A stretch of DNA of 53,256 nt from an uncultured Lachnospiraceae bacterium (GCA_947174015.1 CAMWHJ010000016.1:1-53256); one strand, 5' to 3'. Numbered from the stretch's first letter, positions 41,740-51,676 are shown. The notes: generated from the letters alone by a model not told the origin. Numbers and translations are program-made.

Positions 41740-42582
41740 TTGGTATACAAGATATTATTGAATACTAGAAATGCAACATTGACAAATGATTTTTTTAAAC
41801 ACACGGATGAAGTGTTTGAATGTATGAGTACATCAGAATATTGGGAAGATATTTTCGTGCATTTTAAGGTATTTCAGCCGGATGCCTATGTGTTTTCCTG
41901 TGACGTCATCAACAATGAAATTCTTTCTCAGCTGAAAGCAATAAAAAGAGAAGATGTATGTGCAAAGACACCTGTAATTTTTATTGGGGATGGGGAAATT
42001 TGTGAACAGTTTGAAAAACAGGTGCCAAAGCTAATCGATTTGAGTATTCGGCGTCCTATCACCATAAAAGGTATGGTGCAGGGAATTACAGACTTTTTTG
42101 TGGAATTGGAAAGAAAGCGGAAAGAGGAAGAGAAAGCAAAAAAAGAGGCAGAGCAAAAGGCAGAAGAAGAGCTGGCAAAGCAAAAGGCGGCAGAAAGTAT
42201 CAAAGCGGGCATAGACCCTTCGAAAAAACATGTGTTAATTGTGGATGATGACAGAAGTATTCTAAAGCTTTTGAAGGCTGCCTTGGAGAGCACTTATAAT
42301 GTTACGGTTATGGTAAGCGGTAAGATGGCAGAGAAATATCTGGAAACGAAAACGGCAGATCTGATTCTCTTAGATTATGAAATGCCTTTGGAAACAGGAC
42401 CGGAGGTATTAAAAAAGATTAAACAAAATGAGAAGGCAAAAGATATTCCGGTGATATTTTTAACAGGGGTTGCAGACCCAAGTAAAGTACAGGAGGTTAT
42501 TGCCTTGGAGCCGCAGGGATATTTGCTTAAGCCAATAAATATTGAAAGACTGTTTTCTGCAATCCATAAAGTGCTTGGTTGA
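41740..42582 (+). CDS. Two-domain receiver protein with charged linker
   Basis: 280 aa. Residues 1-125 look like a degenerate receiver fold: the N-terminal strand KILLNTRN lacks the acidic pair, and DAYVFSCDVI replaces the phospho-acceptor region. A highly charged Lys/Glu/Ala helix follows (about 128-160, RKRKEEEKAKKEAEQKAEEE). Residues 165-280 form a complete REC domain with VLIVDDDRSI, Asp212 (LILLDYEMP), T in FLTGVAD and K in LLKPIN. There is no DNA-binding output. I chose TTG 41740 because GAGGAG lies 9 nt upstream; the GTG at 41731 is too close to that site. The downstream hybrid kinase begins 13 nt later and is probably its partner. Confidence 0.8.
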   Translation: MVYKILLNTRNATLTNDFFKHTDEVFECMSTSEYWEDIFVHFKVFQPDAYVFSCDVINNEILSQLKAIKREDVCAKTPVIFIGDGEICEQFEKQVPKLIDLSIRRPITIKGMVQGITDFFVELERKRKEEEKAKKEAEQKAEEELAKQKAAESIKAGIDPSKKHVLIVDDDRSILKLLKAALESTYNVTVMVSGKMAEKYLETKTADLILLDYEMPLETGPEVLKKIKQNEKAKDIPVIFLTGVADPSKVQEVIALEPQGYLLKPINIERLFSAIHKVLG

Positions 42583-42595
42583 AATGGGGGAGCTT

Positions 42596-45277
42596 ATGGG
42601 GAATGAATTGTATTTAACGGAATTGATTGATGTGGAAGTATTGCAAAGAATCCAGGATGGATTTGCAAATATGACCGGCATGGCAGCAATTACAACGGAT
42701 AAAAATGGTGTTACTGTCACAAAGGAGACAAATTTTTCGGAGTTTTGCAGGTGTACCAGGCAGAGTAAGCTGGGGGGCATTCGCTGTGCACAATGTGAAA
42801 AAATGGGAGCAGAAGTTGCCTTGGACTCAGGAACTGCCTGTACATACTTTTGCCATGTGGGGTTGGTGGAATTTGCAGCACCGATTATTGCCAATGGCGA
42901 GATTGTGGGGCGCATTATCGGAGGACAGGCTCTGAACTCATCCCCCAAGGTAAACAAATTCAGAGAGATGGCTTTGGAATTGGGAATTGATCCTGACCAG
43001 TATGTGAAAGCAGTAAGAAATGTGAGAATTACCAGTAAGAAGCAAGTGGATAGTGCAGCAGAATTTTTATATACTACTGCCAATATCCTTTCGGATATTG
43101 CTTACAAAAGCTATGAGATGTACAAAAACAATTTGGAAATAGAAAAGGCAGCACAAATGAAGTCGGATTTTTTAGCCAATATGAGCCATGAAATCCGAAC
43201 ACCCATGAATGCAGTACTGGGAATGGCAGGCTTAGCTCTTCGGGAAGAAATGTCACCTACGGCAAGAGAATACATACATCAAATACAATCTTCAGGAAAG
43301 GCTCTACTTGTGATCATCAATGATATATTGGATTTCTCAAAAATTGAATCGGGAAAACTGAATATTTTAGAAGTAAATTATGAACCTATGTCCATTGTCA
43401 ATGAGTTGTCCAATGTGGTAAGTAACCGTATTGGGAATAAAAACATTGAATTTACCATGGATATTTCCCATAATCTGCCATACGAACTTCTGGGGGATAA
43501 TGTGCGAATCCGTCAGGTGCTGATTAATCTGTTGAACAATGCAGTGAAATTCACAAAGCAGGGGGAGGTACATCTTAAGCTGGACTGTGAATATCAGGAT
43601 TCCGATACCATAATCTTAAAAGGCACAGTAAGTGATACGGGCATGGGAATCAAAAAAGAAGATTTGGGAAAACTTTTTCAGTCCTTTCATCAGCTTGACA
43701 GTAAGAGAAACCGCAATATCGAAGGCACCGGTCTGGGACTGGCAATTACCAAGCAGCTTCTGGTTCTCATGAACGGTACCATATCAGTGGAAAGCGAATA
43801 TGAGAAAGGAAGCACCTTTTATTTTGAACTTCCCCAGAAAATCGTGGACGACAGAACCCTGCTTCTAAAAGAAGAGAAACCAAAGTGTGTGGCAGTGCTC
43901 ATCGGTAATTCATATGTGAAAAAGCAGATTCTAAAAGATTTGAGCCAGGTTGGTATTTCATCTGTGGATATAGAGAAAAATGGTCTGGAAGAACTGAAAG
44001 ATACCGAAGTTTATATTATCGAAAAGAAAATGTTTTATGGTGCAGTGGAAGATTTTATAGCCAAGAATGCGGACAAAAAGTGTATTGTAATTGATAAGTA
44101 TGCCAGTACAGATGATATCGATTTGCCAAATGTGCAGATGCTGCGCAAACCCATATATACTTACAATTTATATGCAACTTTGGGACTTTGTGATTCTTTT
44201 ATAGATACCATGAAGGAGGAAAGCGATAAGCGTTCCTTTACAGCACCAGAGGCAAAAATTCTCATTGTGGATGATAATACGGTAAACCTGACGGTTGCCA
44301 AAGGATTGTTGGAACCACTGAATATGAAAATTGATGTGGCAGACGGAGCAACGGAAACCATAGAAAAGGTGAAAAGGATGAAATACGATATCGTCTTTAT
44401 GGATCATATGATGCCGGAGGTGGACGGAGTGGAAACCACTCATATTATCCGGCGTCTGATTCCAGGGTATTCCGATGTTCCCATTATTGCACTGACTGCC
44501 AATGCAGTAAATGGTACCAGAGAAATGTTCCTTCGTGAGGGAATGAATGATTTTGTGGCAAAGCCCATTGAATTTAACAATATTGTTGCCACAATCAAAA
44601 AATGGCTGCCAAAGGAAAAAATTGTTTTTGGTGATAAATTGCAGAAGGCAGGAAAAGAAAAGACAGAGGCAGAATCCCAGATTCAAATTGAGGGATTGGA
44701 TGTTTCCGCAGCTTTAGCACTTTTGGGAAGTGAGAAACTCTTTTGGACGGTTTTGGAAGAATACTATCGTGCCATAGAAGATAAGAAGAATTTAATACAG
44801 AAATATAAACAGACAAAACAGTGGAAAAATTACACGGTGGAGGTGCATTCTTTAAAAAGCACGTCAAAACAGATTGGGGCAAATACACTTTCTGTTTTAG
44901 CGGCAGCATTGGAGCGTGCAGGAAATGACCAGAATATTGCATTTATTCAGGAGAAGAATGATGAAATGCTGGAAGAATATGACAAGTGCCAGAAGATCCT
45001 TGCACCGTTTTTTGGAAAGAACGAAAGTGTCAGTCAGGAGGCACTGGCAGAGCCTAAGGTGGTGCTTTTTATGCTGGAGGATATGCTGGTGGCATTGGAT
45101 AATATGGATACCTTGGGAATCGACGAAGTGCTGGATCAGATGTCCTGCTATACTTATTGCGATGCACAGCAGAAATATTTTGAAAACCTGAAGGTGGCTG
45201 CCATGGATTGCGACATTGACAGTTGCTGCAATATTGTATCTGATTGGAAAAAGATTGTCATAATGGAACTATCGTAA
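42596..45277 (+). CDS. Hybrid histidine kinase with PocR sensor domain
   Basis: 893 aa, no transmembrane segment. Order: PocR ligand-binding domain (about 5-170, with six Cys at 51, 53, 64, 67, 82 and 86); HisKA with phospho-His198 (NMSHEIRTPMNAV); HATPase with N box NLLNNAVKFT, G1 DTGMGIKKEDLG and G2 GTGLGLAI; a degenerate receiver (about 425-545) lacking the acceptor Asp; active REC with Asp603 (FMDHMMPEVDG); Hpt with His751 (VEVHSLKSTSKQIGA); and a helical tail. This is a full four-step phosphorelay in one chain. The PocR Cys cluster suggests a redox, metal or small-molecule signal. ATG 42596 has GGGGGAG upstream. The stop TAA (45275-45277) lies inside the palindromic element. Confidence 0.92.
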   Translation: MGNELYLTELIDVEVLQRIQDGFANMTGMAAITTDKNGVTVTKETNFSEFCRCTRQSKLGGIRCAQCEKMGAEVALDSGTACTYFCHVGLVEFAAPIIANGEIVGRIIGGQALNSSPKVNKFREMALELGIDPDQYVKAVRNVRITSKKQVDSAAEFLYTTANILSDIAYKSYEMYKNNLEIEKAAQMKSDFLANMSHEIRTPMNAVLGMAGLALREEMSPTAREYIHQIQSSGKALLVIINDILDFSKIESGKLNILEVNYEPMSIVNELSNVVSNRIGNKNIEFTMDISHNLPYELLGDNVRIRQVLINLLNNAVKFTKQGEVHLKLDCEYQDSDTIILKGTVSDTGMGIKKEDLGKLFQSFHQLDSKRNRNIEGTGLGLAITKQLLVLMNGTISVESEYEKGSTFYFELPQKIVDDRTLLLKEEKPKCVAVLIGNSYVKKQILKDLSQVGISSVDIEKNGLEELKDTEVYIIEKKMFYGAVEDFIAKNADKKCIVIDKYASTDDIDLPNVQMLRKPIYTYNLYATLGLCDSFIDTMKEESDKRSFTAPEAKILIVDDNTVNLTVAKGLLEPLNMKIDVADGATETIEKVKRMKYDIVFMDHMMPEVDGVETTHIIRRLIPGYSDVPIIALTANAVNGTREMFLREGMNDFVAKPIEFNNIVATIKKWLPKEKIVFGDKLQKAGKEKTEAESQIQIEGLDVSAALALLGSEKLFWTVLEEYYRAIEDKKNLIQKYKQTKQWKNYTVEVHSLKSTSKQIGANTLSVLAAALERAGNDQNIAFIQEKNDEMLEEYDKCQKILAPFFGKNESVSQEALAEPKVVLFMLEDMLVALDNMDTLGIDEVLDQMSCYTYCDAQQKYFENLKVAAMDCDIDSCCNIVSDWKKIVIMELS

Positions 45278-45300
45278 CCGTGAGGGTGCCGAATAATTAC
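45274..45300. repeat. 27-bp palindromic element containing a stop codon
   Basis: GTAACCGT...GAATAATTAC has the same length as the 24-50 copy but is more diverged. The TAA of the upstream kinase is bases 2-4 of the element, so the element supplies the gene end. Confidence 0.7.
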
Positions 45301-45395
45301 AATCAAACATAAAATCTACAGATATGCGATAAAGGGACAAAATGCAATAAGATTAGGAAACGATGGAGTGCTTTTGAAAATAATGGAGGGGAACC

Positions 45396-48300
45396 ATGCG
45401 GGAAAAGGAATTTCACTATTTTTTAGAATGTATTGAAACAGTAGTCAGAACCCATGAAAGCGGAAAAAATATTCTGCTGTTAAAGCGGGATAATGCATCA
45501 GGTATCAATGAAGAAGAAATGAAGGGGATTGGCATTTACCATAAGTATCAAACTCTTTTCATGAGAAGACCTTATGAGCCTTTTCTGGATATAGTAAAGG
45601 ATTATGTAAGGGAAATGGTAAAAAAGGATCCAGCCTATTCCATAGATGATTTTCTGCAGCGGGCTTCGGTATACTCACTGCACAGGAAAATTTTCCGGGA
45701 GTACTTTTTGTCACAAAACTGCAAAAGGCAGGAACCATTGTTGATGGGAGAATATTCTTATGAGAAAAAGAGGTTTCAACGGTCTCTTTTAGCAATGCTT
45801 TCGGAGATATCAAAAGAGAGGCAGCTGGTTTTTATCTTAGATGAATTGAATCTTGCCGGAATATCAACACTGTATTTTCTGCATGATATACTTTTGTACA
45901 AAGAATGTGAGAAAATTAAAGTGATTGCAATTCTCAATGAGTCTGGTGGCACACTTTCCTTTGCGCAGGAGAAATTGACAGATTTTGTTCATATATGTGA
46001 AGAAAGGGATTTGGTATATAACTGGACACTTGCGGAGAAAGGTGAAACACAGGAAGAAAACCACAAAGCAAAGAAGGAGTTTGAATGCTACTATGATAGA
46101 GAACAAATAAATTATATGATACAGACTCTAGAGTATGAGCAGGCATATTTTTATCAGCATAAAATTTACCAGAAAATGGAGGAAAATCCCGATTTTCTCA
46201 TAAGTCAGGATGCAAAGTATTTTTTGCAGGAGTATATTTGGGTGAATCTGGTTAGAGAGGATTATTCCTATGCTCTTTTGTTATGCGAACGTATGGGACA
46301 GGTGGAATTTTTAAATGAGAAAGAAAAGCAGGAGACAGAATTTATAAAGGAATATTTGACAATCCTTATTTATTTGTATAGTGGCAATGATAAAAATATA
46401 GAACATGGCATTGCAGAATGCAAAAAATGGGCAGAACAGTTGGGAGATGAAAGATACTTTTTTGAAATTGCACTGTTGGAAAATATGTCAAAATATTTTG
46501 GATGGAAAAATTTGTGGATTAGCCAACAGGACACGGAAGTGAAACAGGATCTTATTGAAAAATGTGTTGCCTATGGATATCTGAATCATCTTGCACATAT
46601 TTATGTGTATAGTTTTAATAGTAATTACCTGAATTTTACCACCACAGAGGGAATTGAAGAACGAATTCCGGAATTTCATAAAGGAATTGAACTGGGAACT
46701 GCTTTGGGTAATGAACAGTTTCTTACAGAAGCATATCGGAAAAATGTAATGCTTGCTTCTATTCATGGCTATTTTCAAGTATGCCTTTATTTTTATGATA
46801 AAGCTTTGGAGGTGGTGAAAAAGAGTGAGAACCAGATAGAAGAGGCGGGAATCTACAATGGTATGGGTTATAGCAACTGCGGATTAGAAAATTTTGAACA
46901 GGCGAATTTCTTTTATAATCAGGCATTGTTTATCTATCATAAATACGAAATGCCAGATGAGATCGTGGAGACTTTATATAATTTGGGAATCAATGCAATG
47001 CTGGCAGGAGATTATACCAATGGAGAACAGTATCTCTTAGAGGCGGACAGTACACTGAGAAACCTCAGGCAAAGCACTTTAAAGACCTGTAATATCTCTA
47101 AGCTTTATGGACTCATTGCCCTTGCTGCATTTCGGGAAAATACAATGTACCGCACAAGACTTTATTTGAATAAAGCAAAACAGTTTTTGTCTCATATTCT
47201 CGGAAAAAAGGATGAAGAGAAGAATTCTTCCGCAGACGACAGTATGTTTTTGGTGTATCTGTTGGAGGGGCTGTTAAAGAAGAGAGATTATAAGTACCAA
47301 GAGGCAGAACTCTGTTTTCATAAGGCGGAATTTTATATGCTTCGCTCCGATGGTGGTAAGTTTTTTAATTATCCGGAATTTGCCTTTGATGATTATGAAT
47401 TGAAGTTTTTGTTGGGAAAAGAGCAGGAAGCAGAAGAGAGTCTAAATAGATTTGTGGAGTTTTGCCGGGAACACAATTTCCAATATCGTCTTCAAAAAAT
47501 ATGTGAATGGAAAGGGGAAGAAATTCAGGGGACAAAAATTACCTTTTCTCCCATGAGTTTAAAATATGTTACACTTTATGATATATCCAGTGTGGTAAAA
47601 AAACTCAGCAGCGAAAAAGAAAAAAAATCTTTGGGGAAGACCATAGATTTCTTTCGGGTTATGCAGAAATTTGTCAATCATATGAATGGCAGTATCCAAG
47701 AGGAGACAGCCAGAATTCTTACGGTATTTAAGAACAATTTCTATATTGATAAAATGTTTGTAATTCGATGCAAAGATGATAACACAGAGATTTTGTACAA
47801 TGATTTGGAGTATGAAATCACAGAATTTGCAGTTGGATATTTAGTAAAGTATTTTAAAAAGAATCACAGCGGTTTTTTGGTATCCAGGGATGGGGCAGAA
47901 CATGAAGGCTATGACGAAATCGTATCACTTTTTGATGAGGAGAAAATTCTTTCCTTTGCAGCTGTTCCGGTATATGAGCGGGAACAGCTTATCAGCATAT
48001 TTATTGCTTATATAGAAATAAAAGTTGACTGGCGTTCCGTCAACAACATATCCTGGCTGGAAGAGAAAGATTTGGAGATTTTCGATTATACCTTCAGCAT
48101 GATGTCAAATGCAATGGAAAAACTCACGGCATCCCGGGAGTTAGTCCATGCCAATCAGAAATTGAAGGTTCAAATGGGACAATTATTGGAATTGAAAGAA
48201 GAGGCAGAGGTTGCCAATAAAGCAAAATCCAATTTCCTTGCCAACATGAGTCATGAAATTAGAACTCCTATGAATGCTATTATTGGAATGGCAGATATTG

Positions 48301-50357
48301 CATTGCGGGGCATGTTGTCCCAGGAACAGAGAGAAAACATAGAACAAATAAAGAACTCCGGTAAAACATTATTATCCATTATCAATGATATTTTAGACTT
48401 TTCCAAAATTGAATCAGGTAAAATGGATATCATTGAAGAGAGTTATCACTCATTGAATCTGGTGAATGATGTGGTAAATATTGTAGACACCTGTATTGGA
48501 AGCAAGAATGTGCAGTTTGTCACAGACATGGCTTTTGATTTACCTTGCGAGTTATATGGAGACAGTATACGGCTTAAGCAGATTATTATTAATCTCACCA
48601 ATAATGCAGTGAAATTTACAAGACAGGGTTGTGTCTTTTTGAAAATCAATTATAAGCAGGTGGAAGAAGATATCATTCATCTGATAGTTCAAGTAAAGGA
48701 TACCGGCATTGGAATCAAAAAGGAGGATTTGGGAAAGCTGTTTCAGTCTTTTCAACAGGTGGACAGCAAGAGAAACCGTAATATAGAGGGTACCGGTCTG
48801 GGACTTTCCATCAGCAGGCAGCTTTTAAGGCTTATGGGCGGAAATATTACGGTGGAAAGCCAGTATGGAGTGGGAACTACCTTTACCTGCATACTGCCTC
48901 AGAAGGTTTTGAACAAACAGCCCTGCATCCAAAAATCCAATAAGAAAAGAACCGCCTTTGGCTTACTGGAAAATATTTATATTAAAGAACAGTTAAAGCT
49001 GGATATGGAACGCTTTGATATCCCCTATCAGGAGATTTCTCAGGAAGATCTTGTGATGGAGTCTGTTGCGGATGAAAAGGCAGGATATTTCTTTGTACAA
49101 GAGAGTTTGTGTACCCAAGAGGTTATGAATTTCATTGAAAATCATCCTCAAATGAATGTGGTGATTCTGGTGGATTATAACAGTACCCTGACCTGTGATT
49201 TGGAAAATGTAAGTTTGGTGAGAAAATGTATAAACTCCATAGGTCTGGCAAAGCTTTTCGATGGAGAGAAAGTGTGTCTTGGGGCATCCGAGGAGAAAAA
49301 GGAGAGCATAGACTATACGGCACCGGAGGCAAAAATATTGATTGTAGATGACAATATGGTGAATTTAACAGTTGCCAGAGGGCTGTTGTCACCTTTAAAG
49401 ATGCAGATAGACACGGTGGAAAGCGGAAGAGAAGCAATTGAGATGACAGGGAAGATATGTTATGACATTGTGTTTATGGATCATATGATGCCCGAGATGG
49501 ATGGAGTGGAGGCAACTCATTGTATCAGGAAACAGCATAAGGAATATGAGGAGATTCCGGTAATTGCACTGACTGCAAATGCCATTGCGGGAACCGAGGA
49601 TATGTTTTTAAAGGAAGGGCTCAATGATTTTGTGGCAAAGCCCATTGAGCTTGAGAATATTGTGGCAAAAATCAAGAAATGGCTGCCAAAAGAAAAAATA
49701 CAGATGATTTCTTCGTCAGAGCAGTCCGTGACAGATCAATCCACATTGGAAAGTGAGCAAAAGGTGTCAGAACTGCCCGAAATAGAAGGACTCAATCTGG
49801 AGTTTGCTTTCAAATTATTGGGAAACGAAAAATTGTTTTGGTCTGTGTTGAAGGAATATTATAAGGCAATTATGAAGAAACACCAAGTGATTCAACAATA
49901 TGAACAGGCAGAAGATTGGAAAGCATATACAGTGGAGGTTCACGCATTAAAGAGTGCCAGCAGGCAGATTGGTGCAGAGGAACTGGCAAAAAAGGCAGAG
50001 CGGTTAGAAAAGGCAGGAAACGAAAAAGATGGCATATTTATTCATGAGCACACAGCAGATATGTTGCAGCAGTACATACGTTATCAAGAGATTCTGACGC
50101 CTTACTTTGCAAAAGAAAACCCAGAAACACGGAAAGAAATTACCACCATAGAATTGAAGGAGTTCTTTTCAACATTGCGGAATGCTTTGGAAGAATTTGA
50201 TTTGGATGGCATGGATTTGGTCGTGGAGAAAATGCAGCAGTACAGTTATCAAGGACAAGGAGAAGAACTTTTTAATAAATTAAAAAATGCGGTGGAGGAG
50301 ATGGATATAGATATTTGCGAAGAAATAATCACAGAGTGGGAGACCATACTCATATAA
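45396..50357 (+). CDS. Giant hybrid histidine kinase: degenerate ATPase-TPR-GAF-kinase-REC-Hpt
   Basis: 1653 aa. The N-terminal ~230 residues resemble an AAA/STAND ATPase: a Walker-B-like strand QLVFILDELN (143-152) is followed by a second-strand VIAIL, but the P-loop is missing (position 20-32 reads ESGKNILLLKRDNA). About 230-735 is a TPR-like helical region (GMGYSNCGLENFEQANFFYNQAL). A GAF-like domain covers about 752-910. HisKA has His953 (NMSHEIRTPMNAI), followed by HATPase (NLTNNAVKFT; DTGIGIKKEDLG; GTGLGLSI), a degenerate receiver, active REC with Asp1362 (FMDHMMPEMDG), Hpt with His1516 (VEVHALKSASRQIGA), and a helical tail. RBS GGAGGGG. Predicted soluble; the signal is unknown. Confidence 0.9.
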   Translation: MREKEFHYFLECIETVVRTHESGKNILLLKRDNASGINEEEMKGIGIYHKYQTLFMRRPYEPFLDIVKDYVREMVKKDPAYSIDDFLQRASVYSLHRKIFREYFLSQNCKRQEPLLMGEYSYEKKRFQRSLLAMLSEISKERQLVFILDELNLAGISTLYFLHDILLYKECEKIKVIAILNESGGTLSFAQEKLTDFVHICEERDLVYNWTLAEKGETQEENHKAKKEFECYYDREQINYMIQTLEYEQAYFYQHKIYQKMEENPDFLISQDAKYFLQEYIWVNLVREDYSYALLLCERMGQVEFLNEKEKQETEFIKEYLTILIYLYSGNDKNIEHGIAECKKWAEQLGDERYFFEIALLENMSKYFGWKNLWISQQDTEVKQDLIEKCVAYGYLNHLAHIYVYSFNSNYLNFTTTEGIEERIPEFHKGIELGTALGNEQFLTEAYRKNVMLASIHGYFQVCLYFYDKALEVVKKSENQIEEAGIYNGMGYSNCGLENFEQANFFYNQALFIYHKYEMPDEIVETLYNLGINAMLAGDYTNGEQYLLEADSTLRNLRQSTLKTCNISKLYGLIALAAFRENTMYRTRLYLNKAKQFLSHILGKKDEEKNSSADDSMFLVYLLEGLLKKRDYKYQEAELCFHKAEFYMLRSDGGKFFNYPEFAFDDYELKFLLGKEQEAEESLNRFVEFCREHNFQYRLQKICEWKGEEIQGTKITFSPMSLKYVTLYDISSVVKKLSSEKEKKSLGKTIDFFRVMQKFVNHMNGSIQEETARILTVFKNNFYIDKMFVIRCKDDNTEILYNDLEYEITEFAVGYLVKYFKKNHSGFLVSRDGAEHEGYDEIVSLFDEEKILSFAAVPVYEREQLISIFIAYIEIKVDWRSVNNISWLEEKDLEIFDYTFSMMSNAMEKLTASRELVHANQKLKVQMGQLLELKEEAEVANKAKSNFLANMSHEIRTPMNAIIGMADIALRGMLSQEQRENIEQIKNSGKTLLSIINDILDFSKIESGKMDIIEESYHSLNLVNDVVNIVDTCIGSKNVQFVTDMAFDLPCELYGDSIRLKQIIINLTNNAVKFTRQGCVFLKINYKQVEEDIIHLIVQVKDTGIGIKKEDLGKLFQSFQQVDSKRNRNIEGTGLGLSISRQLLRLMGGNITVESQYGVGTTFTCILPQKVLNKQPCIQKSNKKRTAFGLLENIYIKEQLKLDMERFDIPYQEISQEDLVMESVADEKAGYFFVQESLCTQEVMNFIENHPQMNVVILVDYNSTLTCDLENVSLVRKCINSIGLAKLFDGEKVCLGASEEKKESIDYTAPEAKILIVDDNMVNLTVARGLLSPLKMQIDTVESGREAIEMTGKICYDIVFMDHMMPEMDGVEATHCIRKQHKEYEEIPVIALTANAIAGTEDMFLKEGLNDFVAKPIELENIVAKIKKWLPKEKIQMISSSEQSVTDQSTLESEQKVSELPEIEGLNLEFAFKLLGNEKLFWSVLKEYYKAIMKKHQVIQQYEQAEDWKAYTVEVHALKSASRQIGAEELAKKAERLEKAGNEKDGIFIHEHTADMLQQYIRYQEILTPYFAKENPETRKEITTIELKEFFSTLRNALEEFDLDGMDLVVEKMQQYSYQGQGEELFNKLKNAVEEMDIDICEEIITEWETILI

Positions 50358-50397
50358 TAAGTTTTTCCAGTGGGAACGAAGTGTAAGGAGGCAGAAC

Positions 50398-51576
50398 ATG
50401 CAGTATAGAAATAATAAAAAAAGTCAGCCCATATCAATTTTAGGATACGGTTGTATGCGTTTTAGCAAGAAAGGGAATAGCATCGATATTGACAAAGCCG
50501 AAGCAGAGATTATGGCAGCCATCAATCAGGGGGTTAATTATTTAGATACTGCTTATATCTATCCTGGCAGTGAGGCTGCAGTGGGAGAGATCCTGAAACG
50601 GAATCACTGCCGTGATAAGGTGGCGATTGCCACCAAGCTGCCCCAGTATTTGATCAAATCAAAGGCGGCATTGGACAAATATTTTAAGGAACAGCTTGTA
50701 CGCTTGAAAACGGATTATATTGACTATTATCTAATGCATATGCTTACCGATATTGCCGCTTGGGAAAAGTTGAAAAAGTTAGGAATTGTGGAGTGGATTC
50801 AGCAAAAAAAGAAAGAGGGAAAAATCAAAAACTTAGGTTTTTCTTATCATGGCAATACAGAGATGTTTTTGGAGATTTTAGAGGATTATGACTGGGATTT
50901 TTGCCAAATTCAGTATAACTATATGGATGAACACAGTCAGGCAGGAAGAAAGGGCTTAGAAGCGGCGGTAAAAAAAGGAATTCCTGTGATTGTGATGGAA
51001 CCGTTGCGGGGAGGCAAGCTGGTGGATCTTCTGCCGGAAAAGGCAAAGAAAATTATTGCAGAAAACAAAAGAGGCTGGAGTTCCGCAGAGTGGGCATTCC
51101 GCTGGCTTATGAGCCAGCCGGAGGTGACCTGTGTGCTGTCGGGAATGAATTCTTTAGAGATGGTAAAAGAAAATGTGCGGATAGCCTCAGAGGTACAGGC
51201 GCATGAATTTACACCAGAGGATTTTCAGATCATAGAGCAGATAAAAGCAGAGATTAACCGGAACACAAAAGTGAACTGTACTGCTTGTGCGTACTGTATG
51301 CCATGTCCTAAGGGGATTGATATTCCAACGGCTTTTCGCTGTTATAATCAGATGTATACGGAAAACAAATCCTCCGGTAGATTTGAGTATATGCAGATTG
51401 TAGCACTCCAAAAGGAAATGAGTGATATCAGCAAATGCGTAGAATGTGGAAAATGTGAGATGCATTGTCCACAGCATATTGATATACGCAAAAAACTGAA
51501 AGAGGCTCAAAGGGAATTGCAGCCTTTCTATTATCGTGCCGCCATTAAAATGGTTCGTTTATTCAAGTTTTGGTAA
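50398..51576 (+). CDS. Aldo/keto reductase with ferredoxin-type C-terminus
   Basis: 392 aa. The AKR (alpha/beta)8 barrel covers about 1-280 with catalytic tetrad Asp50, Tyr55, Lys80 and His114 (NYLDTAYIY; IATKLP; YYLMHML). The C-terminal ferredoxin-like region carries two Cys sets, CTACAYCMPCPKG and CVECGKCEMHCPQ, for two 4Fe-4S clusters. This class is common in anaerobes and is thought to reduce carbonyl substrates with electrons from ferredoxin as well as NAD(P)H; the substrate is unknown. RBS AAGGAGGCAGAAC. It follows the kinase by 40 nt and is probably cotranscribed or independently driven; no promoter could be fixed. Confidence 0.94.
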   Translation: MQYRNNKKSQPISILGYGCMRFSKKGNSIDIDKAEAEIMAAINQGVNYLDTAYIYPGSEAAVGEILKRNHCRDKVAIATKLPQYLIKSKAALDKYFKEQLVRLKTDYIDYYLMHMLTDIAAWEKLKKLGIVEWIQQKKKEGKIKNLGFSYHGNTEMFLEILEDYDWDFCQIQYNYMDEHSQAGRKGLEAAVKKGIPVIVMEPLRGGKLVDLLPEKAKKIIAENKRGWSSAEWAFRWLMSQPEVTCVLSGMNSLEMVKENVRIASEVQAHEFTPEDFQIIEQIKAEINRNTKVNCTACAYCMPCPKGIDIPTAFRCYNQMYTENKSSGRFEYMQIVALQKEMSDISKCVECGKCEMHCPQHIDIRKKLKEAQRELQPFYYRAAIKMVRLFKFW

Positions 51577-51613
51577 GGAATGTATATTGTTTGTATAAAA
51601 ATGGAAGAAGAAA

Positions 51614-51630
51614 TTGTGCTATTTGCACAA
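51614..51630. promoter_or_regulatory. Short inverted repeat upstream of the chemoreceptor promoter
   Basis: TTGTGC-TATTT-GCACAA, 6-bp arms. It lies just upstream of the -35 of the next gene and lacks a T-run, so an operator is as likely as a weak terminator. Confidence 0.4.
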
Positions 51631-51647
51631 TAAAAATAACGTAATTG

Positions 51648-51676
51648 TTGACAAGAAATGACAGGAATGCTAAAAT
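51648..51676 (+). promoter_or_regulatory. Consensus promoter of the second chemoreceptor
   Basis: TTGACA (51648-51653), 17 nt, TAAAAT (51671-51676), about 26 nt before the ATG. Confidence 0.85.
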
